Positions 54,189 to 63,120 of a DNA stretch of 64,000 nucleotides are shown here, piece by piece. The translations under genes were made by a program, and so were the position numbers. Every line of letters begins with the position of its first letter. Positions within the stretch are counted from its first letter, which is position 1. The DNA comes from CAJINA01 sp964647585. Its GTDB lineage: Bacteria > Desulfobacterota > Desulfobacteria > Desulfobacterales > CAJINA01. A model generated the notes under the pieces. That model was not told the origin of the DNA. It saw nothing but the letters and a program-made list of their open reading frames with translations, and ran no database searches. The DNA is taken from the NCBI GenBank assembly GCA_964647585.1, contig CAZYGG010000011.1, positions 1-64,000 on the forward strand. The letters are read 5' to 3'.

Positions 54189-56590
54189 CTAGTTCAACCG
54201 TTCCGGCCCCACAGGTTCCAGCTCCAGCGCCCTCATTTTCTCCGGGGTGGGCCCGCCAATCTCCCGGCTCCATCCCACCGTCTGGTAAAATTCGTCCATC
54301 AGGGTGTGAAGATCAACGCGGTTGCCCTTGAGCGGGCCTTCCTTTAAGGGCGTCGTCCCGATGGCCCGGTCATGTATCTGGTATTCCCGGGTGGCAACAC
54401 CCTCGCGCAGGTTAAAAGCCTTCCGCAGGTTCAGAATCCGTTCGCCGCTCTTCAGGTACTCATCCGCACTCACCCCCCAACCGGTGACGGCGTTCATGTA
54501 TTCCACCACCGGTAAATGGCTGGTGATCGCCCCGAAAAGGCACATGCCGCCACAATTGAGCAGTTGCATGTAGTAGGTCCCGGCCGCAAACCGTCGGATA
54601 TCTTTGATCGCCCTGCCCTTGCCGGATTTTACCATCCGGGCGGCGGCCGGGAATCTCTTTTCCAGACCGAAAAGCGAGGCATAAAGATAGCACGACACCG
54701 TGTGACGCCCGGGAGTGGGTTCACATTCATAGGCAATGGCAAACCCTGGGTCCAGCCGGGGATCGTGCATGGGCAGTTCCTGCCCACCGGCGTGGATGGC
54801 GTAGGCTTCACTGCCGTTGCCTATTTTTTCAGAAGCCCGTTTGACGCCGTCGGCCAATATATCGCCAAAGCCTTCGCGCTTGATGATCAGGTCCACCAGT
54901 TGGACGACGGCTTCGGTTTTACCCCAGCCCAGCTGCAGCCCGCCGGTGGTGGTTTCGTCGATGATCCCGTTTTCAAAGCATTCCGTGGCAAATGCCACGG
55001 TCGCGCCGGTGGAGATGGTATCGATGGCTGCCCGGTTGCACATTTCATTAATTTCGACAATGGCGTCGAAATCATCCTGCAACAGCATCCCGCCAAAGGA
55101 ACCGATGGTTTCATATTCAGGTTTGTGGTGTGACGCCCGGGAGTGGGTTCACATTCATAGGCAATGGCAAACCCTGGGTCCAGCCGGGGATCGTGCATGG
55201 GCAGTTCCTGCCCACCGGCGTGGATGGCGTAGGCTTCACTGCCGTTGCCTATTTTTTCAGAAGCCCGTTTGACGCCGTCGGCCAATATATCGCCAAAGCC
55301 TTCGCGCTTGATGATCAGGTCCACCAGTTGGACGACGGCTTCGGTTTTACCCCAGCCCAGCTGCAGCCCGCCGGTGGTGGTTTCGTCGATGATCCCGTTT
55401 TCAAAGCATTCCGTGGCAAATGCCACGGTCGCGCCGGTGGAGATGGTATCGATGGCTGCCCGGTTGCACATTTCATTAATTTCGACAATGGCGTCGAAAT
55501 CATCCTGCAACAGCATCCCGCCAAAGGAACCGATGGTTTCATATTCAGGTTTGTGGCCTTTTTCGCCCTTGTACTTCCCTTTCTTGATCTCGATAATACC
55601 ACCGCAGCCCAGGGGACAGGCCTGACAGGCATACCGCTTTTTCTGGTATTTGATTACGTTCTCATCCGAGCCCTTTGATGAACTTTTAATGGGAAACTCC
55701 TTGTATCCGACTCCGCCCCAGTTTTTAATGGGCATATCGCCAACCATGGCGGAATAGGTCGTCAGACCGGCTGTGCCGTATTTCCTGAGGATTTCCCGGA
55801 TAAGCGATGGTTGCGACGGGACGGAAATACCGGTGCGGGCGATGATCTGGCTGAGAAAGTTCATCACGTACATCGTGATGCGGTCGATGATGCTGGATTT
55901 ATTGTACCCCGCAATGAAGCGGCTGTTGATTGTCTTGAGCGCTTCCGGGTCAGCCACCTTCACTTTCGCCTTGCCGCGCAGGGCAATCGCCTTGAGGTTT
56001 TTGCTGCCCATAACCGCGCCGAGACCCGAACGCGCGGCAATCCGGGCTCCGTCCGTGGCTATACCGGAAATCAGGGACTTTTTCTCACCACTCACCCCGA
56101 TGGAGGCAATCTGAATGTTGCGGCCACCGAGCTCGTCCCGGATGGCCTGTTCCGTTTCCAGGATATCTTTACCCCACAGGCCGTTTGCCTCCCGAATTTC
56201 CACGTCACCCGCGTCGATGACCACCCAGACCGGTTTTTCGGCGGCACCGGTAAAAAAGATGGCATCATAGCCGGAACGCTTGATGGCCCTGGAAAAGTAG
56301 CCGCCGGCATTGGCATCCCCCCACCCGCCTGTCAAAGGAGATTTGCCGACCACCATGAACCGGCCGGAAAAGAATGCCTTTGTGCCGGAAAGCAGGCCTG
56401 AACAGAATCCCAGGTGGCTCTCCGCGGCCAGCGCATCCACACCGGCTTTCTGCCGCTCCATGATCACGGCCGCCCCCAATCCGTACCCGGACAGGTATTT
56501 CTTGTAGAACGCCTCACCCGGCTCGACAATTTCAGTTTTACCGGTACTCAGATCGATAACACAGTATTTCCCCATGACCCCATTCAACAT
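54189..56590 (-). pseudogene. Aldehyde ferredoxin oxidoreductase family gene split by a tandem duplication
   Basis: The gene encodes a tungsten/molybdopterin AOR-family enzyme that would oxidise an aldehyde or related compound with ferredoxin. The N-terminal AOR domain and the cluster motif CQACPLGC (Cys 322, 325, 329) are intact, as is the later NCGGMCLFG near the end. A perfect 428-bp direct duplication (54701-55128 and 55129-55556) shifts the frame, so the first frame ends in nonsense after EPTPGRHT and the second begins within the copied part. Removing one copy restores one frame of exactly 658 codons. Start ATG 56590 has GGGGGA upstream. It may be an assembly artefact. Confidence 0.85.
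54701..55556. repeat. 428-bp perfect tandem duplication
   Basis: Unit 1 is 54701-55128 and unit 2 is 55129-55556; by eye they are identical. The unit lies wholly inside the aldehyde oxidoreductase gene. Its length is not a multiple of three. The lack of any divergence suggests a very recent event or a misassembly. Confidence 0.85.
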
Positions 56591-56624
56591 ATATTCCCCC
56601 AAAATCTGTTTCTCATCGCGATAT

Positions 56625-57284
56625 TCAACCACAAAGTTCCAGGACTTTATTCACCAGTTTTTCAATTCCAACGGCCACTTCCTTGATGCCCGGGCCCAGC
56701 ATATAGGCCGGGGTGGTGACGATTTTATTCTTCGCATCGACATGGATCTCGTCAACCGCATGGTCAATGTGGACACCGCCCATCTGGCCGATGGCCGCCG
56801 CCGTGCCGGCATCATTACCGATGGTCACTTCCGGTGCTTTAGCGGCTACGGCCCGCACCAGGGTCGCCGGTGCGATACAAAGGGCCCCCACCGGTTTACC
56901 GGCATCCAGCATCTCCCCGATCACCCGCTGCACTTCTGGATGAACATTGGCCTCAGGGCCTTTTACCGCAAAGTTGCTCAAATTTTTGGCGGCCCCGAAT
57001 CCCCCGGGAATAATCAGCGCATCCATCTGGGAGGCGGTGACATCGGCAAGGTTTTCAATGTCCCCCCTGGCGATCCGGGCGGATTCAATCAGCACATTGC
57101 GTTTTTCATAGCTTTCGGTCTGGCTGTAATGGTTCATCACGTGCATTTGCTCTATGTCAGGAGCCATACAGACTATCTCCGCGCCGGCCCGGTCCAGAGA
57201 CAGCAGCGTCAATACGGACTCATGGATTTCAGAACCGTCATAAACGCCGCAACCGGATAGCATTACACCTACTTTTTTAGCCAT
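56625..57284 (-). CDS. elbB: ElbB-like DJ-1/PfpI superfamily protein
   Basis: The 219-residue protein matches ElbB: GCGVYDGSEIHESVL near 11-25, the elbow strand GKPVGALCIAP with the nucleophilic Cys near 135, and the later GNDAGTAAAIG. The family has glyoxalase-like activity and was linked to isoprenoid metabolism; its main role remains uncertain. It precedes the aldehyde oxidoreductase on the same strand by 34 bp, so the two may share a transcript for aldehyde handling. Confidence 0.88.
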   Translation of the reverse strand: MAKKVGVMLSGCGVYDGSEIHESVLTLLSLDRAGAEIVCMAPDIEQMHVMNHYSQTESYEKRNVLIESARIARGDIENLADVTASQMDALIIPGGFGAAKNLSNFAVKGPEANVHPEVQRVIGEMLDAGKPVGALCIAPATLVRAVAAKAPEVTIGNDAGTAAAIGQMGGVHIDHAVDEIHVDAKNKIVTTPAYMLGPGIKEVAVGIEKLVNKVLELCG

Positions 57285-57307
57285 TGCAAATCTCCTTAAT
57301 AAGTTTC

Positions 57308-57388
57308 AGGTGTTAGGTTTTAGGTGTTAAGACATAACCCGCAAACCATCGAAACCAAGTCTTAAAACTTAACACCTAAAACTTAAAA
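57308..57388. repeat. Inverted heptamer array H2 (word CTTAANA)
   Basis: The left arm reads TGTTAGG, TTTTAGG, TGTTAAG (57311-57331). The right arm reads CTTAAAA, CTTAACA, CCTAAAA, CTTAAAA (57361-57388). It uses the same word family as H1, 57 kb away, and lies 29 bp beyond the thioesterase stop codon. Confidence 0.75.
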
Positions 57389-57416
57389 CAATCATAAAAC
57401 TTTGTTTTTTATAGTT

Positions 57417-57803
57417 TTATGCTTCCAATACATGCTTATCCAGCACAAAGCACGTAAACGTCCCCTGAAAGACCAGGTCGTCTCCCCGGGCGACATCGAC
57501 CAGGACGATATGCTTTTTACCTTTGACCGCCTCGGTTCTGGCTGTGGCCAGCACGGTATCGCCCACTTTTACCGGCTTCAGAAAACGTGTCTCCGCTCCA
57601 CCAAGGACCACATAGGGGTCGTTGACCGCAATCATGGCCGCGTGGTCGGCCAGTCCGAAAATAAAGCCGCCATGCACCAGTCCCGGGCTGTCGACCGCCA
57701 TATCGGCACTGGTTTCCATTGCGACGCTGCTGTTGCCGTCCGCGGTGTGAACCGGTGCGCCACACAAGCGCTGGTCGATCTGTTCGTGGGTCCTGATGTC
57801 CAT
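57417..57803 (-). CDS. PaaI-like hotdog thioesterase
   Basis: The 128-residue protein has the hotdog pattern of PaaI thioesterases: DSPGLVHGGFIFGLADHAAMIAVN (about 42-65) with the catalytic helix, and ETRFLKPVKVGDTV. The substrate is an acyl-CoA of unknown type. ATG 57803 has GGGAGG five bases upstream; the ATG at 57830 lacks one. It is divergent from the CoA-transferase pair, with a 151-bp repeat element and a candidate promoter between. Confidence 0.85.
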   Translation of the reverse strand: MDIRTHEQIDQRLCGAPVHTADGNSSVAMETSADMAVDSPGLVHGGFIFGLADHAAMIAVNDPYVVLGGAETRFLKPVKVGDTVLATARTEAVKGKKHIVLVDVARGDDLVFQGTFTCFVLDKHVLEA

Positions 57804-57823
57804 AAGTACCTCCCTGCCAAACA

Positions 57824-57974
57824 TGTCCACCCATCAATCAAAGATTTCAGGATGGAGCATTTGGCTGTTAGCGGTTAGCAATTAGGTAAAATCCTGTAAT
57901 TTATTCGTTTTATCTAAAACCTAATAGCGAAAGGCTAACACCTTTCATCCTTGATTTCCAATCATGGATGGACA
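57824..57974. mobile_element. Full CCATCCAT-type element with heptamer arms (copy C)
   Basis: The 151-bp element begins TGTCCACCCATCAATC and ends TGGATGGACA, which are inverted. Inside each end is an ATTTCAGGATG-like segment and then heptamers: TTAGCGG, TTAGCAA, TTAGGTA (57868-57888) and, complementary, TATCTAA, AACCTAA, TAGCGAA, AGGCTAA (57911-57938; array H8). Half copies are at 9830 and 31054. No protein is encoded. Confidence 0.7.
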
Positions 57975-58059
57975 ACAGTTATAATCTGCAGGCTGGAACC
58001 GAACGTTTCAAACTTCCAGATGCTCATTACCAGATTCTTCGATGGATATCAAATTAGGC

Positions 58060-58088
58060 TTGACAAATAGCCGGGATCTCTGAAATTT
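58060..58088 (+). promoter_or_regulatory. Candidate promoter of the CoA-transferase pair
   Basis: A perfect -35 TTGACA (58060-58065) is followed after 17 bp by AAATTT (58083-58088), a poor -10. The first gene starts at 58132 behind GGAAGG. Confidence 0.35.
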
Positions 58089-58131
58089 TCCTTTAAAACC
58101 TACACGGAAACGCCACAGCAGGAAGGACCCG

Positions 58132-59109
58132 ATGAATACAGCTCAAACAAAGTGCATGGATCTCAAAACCGCTATCCAGGCCTACGTTCCAGACGGCGCG
58201 CATCTTTCCATCGGCGGATTCACCATCAACCGCAATCCCATGGCGGCTGTCTACGAAATCATTCGCCAGGGTAAAAAGGACCTGCACCTGTACGCCCATT
58301 CCAACGGCCATGGGGCGGACGAGCTGATCGGCGGGGGCTGCGTTGCACGCCTGGAGATTGCCTACGGCGGCAGCGGACGTTTTGCACCCACCTGTATCCG
58401 TTTTCGCAAAGCAGTCGAAAACGGCACGCTGCAGGTTGAAGACTATTCAAATTACCAGATGACCCTGCGATTCACGGCCGGGGCCATGGGGGTGCCGTTC
58501 TTACCCACACGTTCCGGCCTGGGAACCGACATCGTCAACCGCTGGGGATTCAGCCCCGAACAGCGTAAAAATGACCCCCGCCTGCCGGATGACAAACTGA
58601 TCGTGGCAGACAATCCCTTCGGAGAATGGACCGACACATTCAAGCTTGTTCTGGTGCCGGCCATTAATCCGGACGTGACTATAATCCACGTCCAGCAGGC
58701 GGACGCCACCGGGCTGGCCCGCATAAAAGGGCTGCCCTTTGCCGATGTGGAACAGGCCAAGGCGGCCCGGCACCTCATCGTCACCTGCGAGGAACTCCTG
58801 GAACCGGGATTCCTGAAATCAGATCCGGACAGCAACCAGATACCGCCTTTTTGCGTGGACGCCGTTGTCCATGTACCGCACGGGGCCTATCCCACGGCCT
58901 GTTACGGCCACTACGACTATGACCCGGTCTACCTGAACCATTACAAGGAAACCGCTCCCGACGATGAGCGTCACCGGATCTATCTGGACAAATTCGTTTG
59001 CGGCACCCGAACCCATGCCGAATTCATGGAAAAGATCAAGCCAGAACAACTGCAGGCCATCCAGGCAGACAAACGCACCGGTTATGCGGTGGGGCTGGAT
59101 AGAAAGTAA
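58132..59109 (+). CDS. CoA-transferase subunit A (glutaconate-type)
   Basis: The 325-residue protein matches the alpha subunit of family I CoA-transferases of the glutaconate type: DGAHLSIGGFTINRNPMAAVYEI near the start, HSNGHGADELIGGG near 57-70, and a late TYCYGHYDYD-like segment. It would move CoA between acyl groups with the downstream beta subunit. The substrate cannot be assigned. It is followed by a TTAGC heptamer array and then subunit B. Confidence 0.87.
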   Translation: MNTAQTKCMDLKTAIQAYVPDGAHLSIGGFTINRNPMAAVYEIIRQGKKDLHLYAHSNGHGADELIGGGCVARLEIAYGGSGRFAPTCIRFRKAVENGTLQVEDYSNYQMTLRFTAGAMGVPFLPTRSGLGTDIVNRWGFSPEQRKNDPRLPDDKLIVADNPFGEWTDTFKLVLVPAINPDVTIIHVQQADATGLARIKGLPFADVEQAKAARHLIVTCEELLEPGFLKSDPDSNQIPPFCVDAVVHVPHGAYPTACYGHYDYDPVYLNHYKETAPDDERHRIYLDKFVCGTRTHAEFMEKIKPEQLQAIQADKRTGYAVGLDRK

Positions 59110-59114
59110 AGCGG

Positions 59115-59142
59115 TTAGCCATTAGCAATTAGCTGTTAGCAT
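59115..59142. repeat. Single-arm heptamer array H9 (TTAGCNN x4)
   Basis: TTAGCCA, TTAGCAA, TTAGCTG and TTAGCAT follow each other without a gap, starting six bases after the subunit A stop. There is no opposite arm nearby. It lies in the 59-bp gap between the two CoA-transferase subunit genes. Confidence 0.7.
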
Positions 59143-59168
59143 AAGAAAGGAACGAATTGAGAGATATT

Positions 59169-59939
59169 ATGACCGACTATACCCTGCGGGAAATGATGGC
59201 CATCGCCGCGGCCCGGGAAATCAAGGACGGCGACATCGTCTTCTGCGGCACCGGCATATCCATGCTGGCCGCCATGGCCGCCAAGAACATCAGCGCCCCC
59301 AACAGTACCATCTTCTTTGAAACCGGGGCCATCGATTCAAAACTTGAGGAAGTGCCCCTGGCTGTGGCCGATCCCCGGGTGATGTACCACACCGCGGTCA
59401 ACGGCAGCCTGGCCGATTCATTTGCCACCATGCAAAACCGGTTCACGGGCCGCCGGGTGGTGGGTATCATGGGCGCCGCCCAGATCGACCCCTACGGCAA
59501 CCTGAACTCGACGGTCATCGGCGACTATGCCTCACCGCAAGTACGGTTTTCCGGCAGCGGCGGCGCCTGCGACGTGGCCTCGTTTGTCGGCCGGACCATC
59601 ATCTTCATGCAGCACGAAAAGCGCAAATTCGTGCGCAAGCTGGACTACCTCACCAGCCCGGGCTGGATGGGCGGTCCGGACGGCCGCAAGGAGGCTGGAT
59701 TACCGGACGGCGGCCCGGAATCCGTCATTACCAACCTGGGCATCATGCGCTTTGATCAAGCTTCCCGCCGGATGATTCTCGACAGCTATTACCCCGGGGT
59801 AACCCCGCAGCAGATTCTGGACAATATGGAATTTACCGTGGATATTGATGGCGCCCGCCTGGCACAGGCGCCCTCTATGGAGGAGTTGGATATTCTTCGC
59901 GAACGCTGCGATCCGCAACGTCTGATCCTCGGCAATTAA
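59169..59939 (+). CDS. CoA-transferase subunit B (glutaconate-type)
   Basis: The 256-residue protein is the partner beta subunit: YTLREMMAIAAAREIKDGDIVFCGTGI at the start, the conserved VIGDYASPQVRFSGSGGACDVASFV near 116-140, then KRKFVRKLDYLTSPGW. In glutaconate CoA-transferase the beta subunit carries the catalytic Glu; here the early FFETGAID segment is the likely region. ATG 59169 follows GAGAG; a TTG at 59157 with AAGGA upstream is the alternative and would add four residues. Confidence 0.87.
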   Translation: MTDYTLREMMAIAAAREIKDGDIVFCGTGISMLAAMAAKNISAPNSTIFFETGAIDSKLEEVPLAVADPRVMYHTAVNGSLADSFATMQNRFTGRRVVGIMGAAQIDPYGNLNSTVIGDYASPQVRFSGSGGACDVASFVGRTIIFMQHEKRKFVRKLDYLTSPGWMGGPDGRKEAGLPDGGPESVITNLGIMRFDQASRRMILDSYYPGVTPQQILDNMEFTVDIDGARLAQAPSMEELDILRERCDPQRLILGN

Positions 59940-60043
59940 GCCGTCTTGATTTTCGGCGCACCAAAGGGTCAACCCTGCGGCTGCCCGGGAATTGGAAACG
60001 TTTGTTGGGCAAGCGTTATACGATGGGAACCGCCGGGTTTGCA

Positions 60044-60766
60044 TTACTGCCTAGAAGTCTGCCCACCTGCTTGGGTACCAAGCGCACGCTGCAGATCGGC
60101 AATATGGCGGGCCGGGTAAACGCGGGAGGGACAGACCCGGCTGCAGGCCAGGTGACGCCGGCACATGTTTACCCCGCGGGGCCCCGCCGCGATTTGCAGC
60201 AGAGATTGCTTGCCGGCCGGCTTCTTTCGCATCTCAGTGTGTACGGCTGCCAGGGCGGCCGGTCCCATGAACGCCTCAGCACTGGATGTCACCGGGCAGG
60301 CCGCCACACAACAGCCGCACTCAATGCAGTTTTCCAACCGCTTCAATTGCACGACACCGCTGGGCGTGCGAGCGGCAGTTGCATCTTCACATGACCGGTG
60401 GCCACTCCAATGCGGGTCCCACTCCTGGAAAAAGGATGCCATATCCACGGCCAGGTCACCCAGACGGATGTGATTGACCAGGGGTTCCAGGGTAACGGTG
60501 CCGGACTGCAGATCTTCAATTCGACGTGTGCAGGCCAGTGCGGGGACACCGTTGATCGTGCAGGCACAGGTACCGCAGGAACTGTGGTGACAGCAGTGCC
60601 GGTACATGAGTGTCGCATCTTGCATCAGTCGGATCTGTTCCAGACCGTCCAGCACGGTCATCCGCGGTTCGATGCGCACCTTGAAATCCTCGTATCGGGA
60701 AAGATCCCTCTGTTCGGGCTTAAAACGCAATATACGGAATGTAAGCNNNNNNNNNNGGGTTTGCAT
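60044..60766 (-). CDS. SdhB/FrdB-like iron-sulfur subunit (interrupted by an N-gap)
   Basis: The ~240-residue protein has a plant-type [2Fe-2S] domain (CCHHSSCGTCACTINGVPALAC) and two C-terminal cysteine motifs for [4Fe-4S]/[3Fe-4S] clusters (CIECGCCVAACPV and CRRHLACSRVCP), as in succinate dehydrogenase/fumarate reductase subunit B. Ten N interrupt codons 4-7; the frame is kept across them, giving MQT-gap-LTFRILRFKP, which fits the family start. It follows the GlpA-like gene by one base, so it likely carries electrons from glycerol-3-phosphate to quinone or another carrier. No SdhA/SdhC is adjacent. Confidence 0.82.
   Translation of the reverse strand: MQTXXXXLTFRILRFKPEQRDLSRYEDFKVRIEPRMTVLDGLEQIRLMQDATLMYRHCCHHSSCGTCACTINGVPALACTRRIEDLQSGTVTLEPLVNHIRLGDLAVDMASFFQEWDPHWSGHRSCEDATAARTPSGVVQLKRLENCIECGCCVAACPVTSSAEAFMGPAALAAVHTEMRKKPAGKQSLLQIAAGPRGVNMCRRHLACSRVCPSRVYPARHIADLQRALGTQAGGQTSRQ
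60748..60757. other. Assembly gap (10 N)
   Basis: Ten undefined bases lie within the first codons of the Fe-S subunit gene. Because the frame continues correctly with exactly ten bases, the true gap is probably 10 bp or differs from it by a multiple of three. Confidence 0.95.
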
Positions 60767-60767
60767 T

Positions 60768-61949
60768 CTATATCAAATCCCCCCTGTCCTGCGTTGTCAG
60801 GAAGCTGCGATAGGGCCGCAACGGTGTCGTTGCCGTGGTACCGGCGATATCGCGGCCGGTTTTCCGGCATATCAGGTCGGCCGCTTCCGCGGCCATAGCC
60901 CGCAAGGTGGTGGCCTTGCCACCCACGATCGAAATCAGCCCCTCCACCCCGTCTTGGGCCTGATGATCGATACAGGTAAATCCGCGACTGATGCGCATGG
61001 GGGCGTCCGTATCCTCATGGCGCAAAAGCGGGCGGCTCGCCAGCCAGACCGCGTGCAAGTGAGCTTTGGCCAGGACCGGCATCAGACGGGCGCCCAGGGA
61101 TATCAGCTTTTCAACCTGGCCTTTCGGCAGCTGGACCTGATCAGGATCAGCCGCTATCCAGGCGGTGGTCCCGACAATGGTTTGTTTACGCTGCGGTACC
61201 AGGATATCCCCCTCTCCGGCCGGATGCAGCCGGTTGATCACCATATTGCAATACCGATCCGCCAGGGAGACCATGACGCCGGGACCGGGCCGGACCGGCA
61301 CGTCCAATCCGGCCAGCGCAGCCACCTTGCCTGCCCAGGGGCCCGCAGCATTGACGATGATATCGGCGGACAGGGTCCGTCGCCGGCCGCTGCGCAGATC
61401 CAGAACCCAGGCACCGGTGACCACCCGACTGCTCTTCCGGAAACCCTCGACCTGGCAAAAAGGGAAAACCGCGGCGCCGTTGGCGCGGGCGGTGGCAAAA
61501 AAATGCAGTGGTAAACGCCAGGCATCCATGCTGGCATCCGGTACCTGCACAGCACCCTTCAACCCCGGATGCAGAGCCGGCTCCAACTGCAATGCGCGGG
61601 TGGCATTCAGTACCCGGGTGGGTATGCCGGCCGCTTTACAGCGTTTCAAAAAGGGGCCCTGATAATCCATGTCCGCGTCGTTCAGGGCCACAAAGAGGCC
61701 GTCATTCGGTTCTATGGCCTGAGGTGCGAGCTTCCGCAGGATTTGATTCTCTCTATAGCATTCCCGGGCAGTTTTTACATCATGGAGGGCATAACGGGCC
61801 CCGCTGTGCAGCAGGCCATGGTGTCGGCCACTGGTGCCGCTCAGCAGACTGCCCTTCTCCACCAGGGTGACATCATAGCCGCGCAGGACCAGATCATGGG
61901 CCAGGGCACCGCCGGTACCGCCGCCGCCGATGATAAGAATGCGCTCCAT
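60768..61949 (-). CDS. glpA: GlpA-like glycerol-3-phosphate dehydrogenase (FAD)
   Basis: The 393-residue FAD protein has the N-terminal dinucleotide motif IIGGGGTGGALAHDL, then the GlpA-type TSGRHHGLLHSGARYALHD and ENQILRKLAPQAIEPNDGLFV, and a C-terminal GGKATTLRAMAAEAADL. It would oxidise glycerol-3-phosphate to dihydroxyacetone phosphate. It lacks the C-terminal [2Fe-2S] BFD-like domain of E. coli GlpA; the SdhB-like subunit may replace it. ATG 61949 has GAGGG eight bases upstream; GTG 61958 is an alternative inside the Fe-ADH stop. Confidence 0.88.
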   Translation of the reverse strand: MERILIIGGGGTGGALAHDLVLRGYDVTLVEKGSLLSGTSGRHHGLLHSGARYALHDVKTARECYRENQILRKLAPQAIEPNDGLFVALNDADMDYQGPFLKRCKAAGIPTRVLNATRALQLEPALHPGLKGAVQVPDASMDAWRLPLHFFATARANGAAVFPFCQVEGFRKSSRVVTGAWVLDLRSGRRRTLSADIIVNAAGPWAGKVAALAGLDVPVRPGPGVMVSLADRYCNMVINRLHPAGEGDILVPQRKQTIVGTTAWIAADPDQVQLPKGQVEKLISLGARLMPVLAKAHLHAVWLASRPLLRHEDTDAPMRISRGFTCIDHQAQDGVEGLISIVGGKATTLRAMAAEAADLICRKTGRDIAGTTATTPLRPYRSFLTTQDRGDLI

Positions 61950-61950
61950 T

Positions 61951-63120
61951 TCAGACACCCTCTTGCATAGCCTGGCTGATGATGGCTTCCAGCGTGCCGC
62001 GTTCTAAAAGTACAGGATTGCCGCGCATGCTACTGGCCCGCAGGGCATTTTCGACAAGTTCTGTTTTTTCTGTAAATTTCAGCCCCCACCGGATCAGGGC
62101 GGGGATGTGCAGCTCCCGTACGGCGGCATTCAGCCAGACAATGCTGTCCCGGGGGCCGGCCTGCCGGTCCCCGGTGAGCAGTCGGGCCGTTTCACGATAA
62201 CGTTCGAGGCCGGTACTTTCTGAAGAGGTTTTTTCCAACGCGGCTATGTTGGCAGCGGTCACCGCCGGCAGCAGGCGGGCACACACGGCGCCATGCGGGG
62301 CAGCAAGCATGCCACCGAGCGGCCCGGCAATGCCGTGCACGGCTCCCAGGCCGGCATTGGCCAATGCCAGTCCCGAGAAGAGGCTGGCGATGGCCATATC
62401 GGTGCGGGCTGCCAGATTGTTCCCCTGGTGGTAAACGGTTTTTAGGGCGCGCGCGCACCGGGCCAGGCCTTCCCGGCAAAGTCCATCCGTCAGGGGATTG
62501 GCCTTGTTCGACACAAAAGCCTCAATCAGCTGAGTTAATGCATCAAATCCGGTCGCCGCGGTCAAATCCGGTGGCAGGGACAGGGTCAGTTCGGGATCAA
62601 CCAGGGCCAGTTCGGGCAGCATGCCCGGACTGCGCATGCTGACCTTGACCCGGTGCTCCGGGCTGCGGATTACGGCGTTGCGGGTTACCTCGCTGCCGGT
62701 TCCGGCCGTTGTCGGCACCGCAATACAGGGCGCCGGTTCCCGGCTTAGAGGCCGGGCCTGGCCGATGACCTCCAGGTAGTCAAGGATCGGCCGCTGGTTG
62801 GTGATCAGGGCGGCGATGGCTTTGGCGGCGTCCATGACGCTGCCGCCGCCGACCCCGATGACAACATCACATATCTCAGCGCGCGCCAGTCGGGCCCCGG
62901 CAGACACCGCTTCCAGGTCGGGTTCGTGGGCCACCGGAAACACCGTACAAGCAACATCGCGGGCGGCAAGATCCTGGCGGAGTTTTTCCAGGCGACCGGG
63001 CGCGCTGCCGGTCACCAGGAGGGCATGCCGTCCCAGTCGGGCGGCTTCCACGGCAATCTGCCGAGCGGTGCCGACACCAAAAATGAGACGTGCGGCTGTA
63101 CTGAATGCAAAAGGCTGCAT
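61951..63120 (-). CDS. Iron-containing alcohol dehydrogenase
   Basis: The 389-residue group III alcohol dehydrogenase has GVGGGSVMDAAKAIA (NAD-binding), PTTAGTGSEVTRNAVI, and the metal-binding helix ATGFDALTQLIEAFVS and AVHGIAGPLGG (Asp/His ligands). Start codon ATG 63120 overlaps the glpK stop (TAATG). Its place between glpK and glpA suggests a role in glycerol, dihydroxyacetone or 1,3-propanediol metabolism, but family members also use other alcohols. Confidence 0.88.
   Translation of the reverse strand: MQPFAFSTAARLIFGVGTARQIAVEAARLGRHALLVTGSAPGRLEKLRQDLAARDVACTVFPVAHEPDLEAVSAGARLARAEICDVVIGVGGGSVMDAAKAIAALITNQRPILDYLEVIGQARPLSREPAPCIAVPTTAGTGSEVTRNAVIRSPEHRVKVSMRSPGMLPELALVDPELTLSLPPDLTAATGFDALTQLIEAFVSNKANPLTDGLCREGLARCARALKTVYHQGNNLAARTDMAIASLFSGLALANAGLGAVHGIAGPLGGMLAAPHGAVCARLLPAVTAANIAALEKTSSESTGLERYRETARLLTGDRQAGPRDSIVWLNAAVRELHIPALIRWGLKFTEKTELVENALRASSMRGNPVLLERGTLEAIISQAMQEGV

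Noticed and set aside
54189..55088. A separate second aldehyde oxidoreductase gene
   Set aside because: The short frame begins in the middle of the domain and duplicates 428 bp of the neighbour; it is the 3' part of the same broken gene.
59115..59142. CRISPR-like array
   Set aside because: The regular words are 7 bp and contiguous, without 30-40 bp unique spacers or cas genes; they are heptamer tandem repeats.
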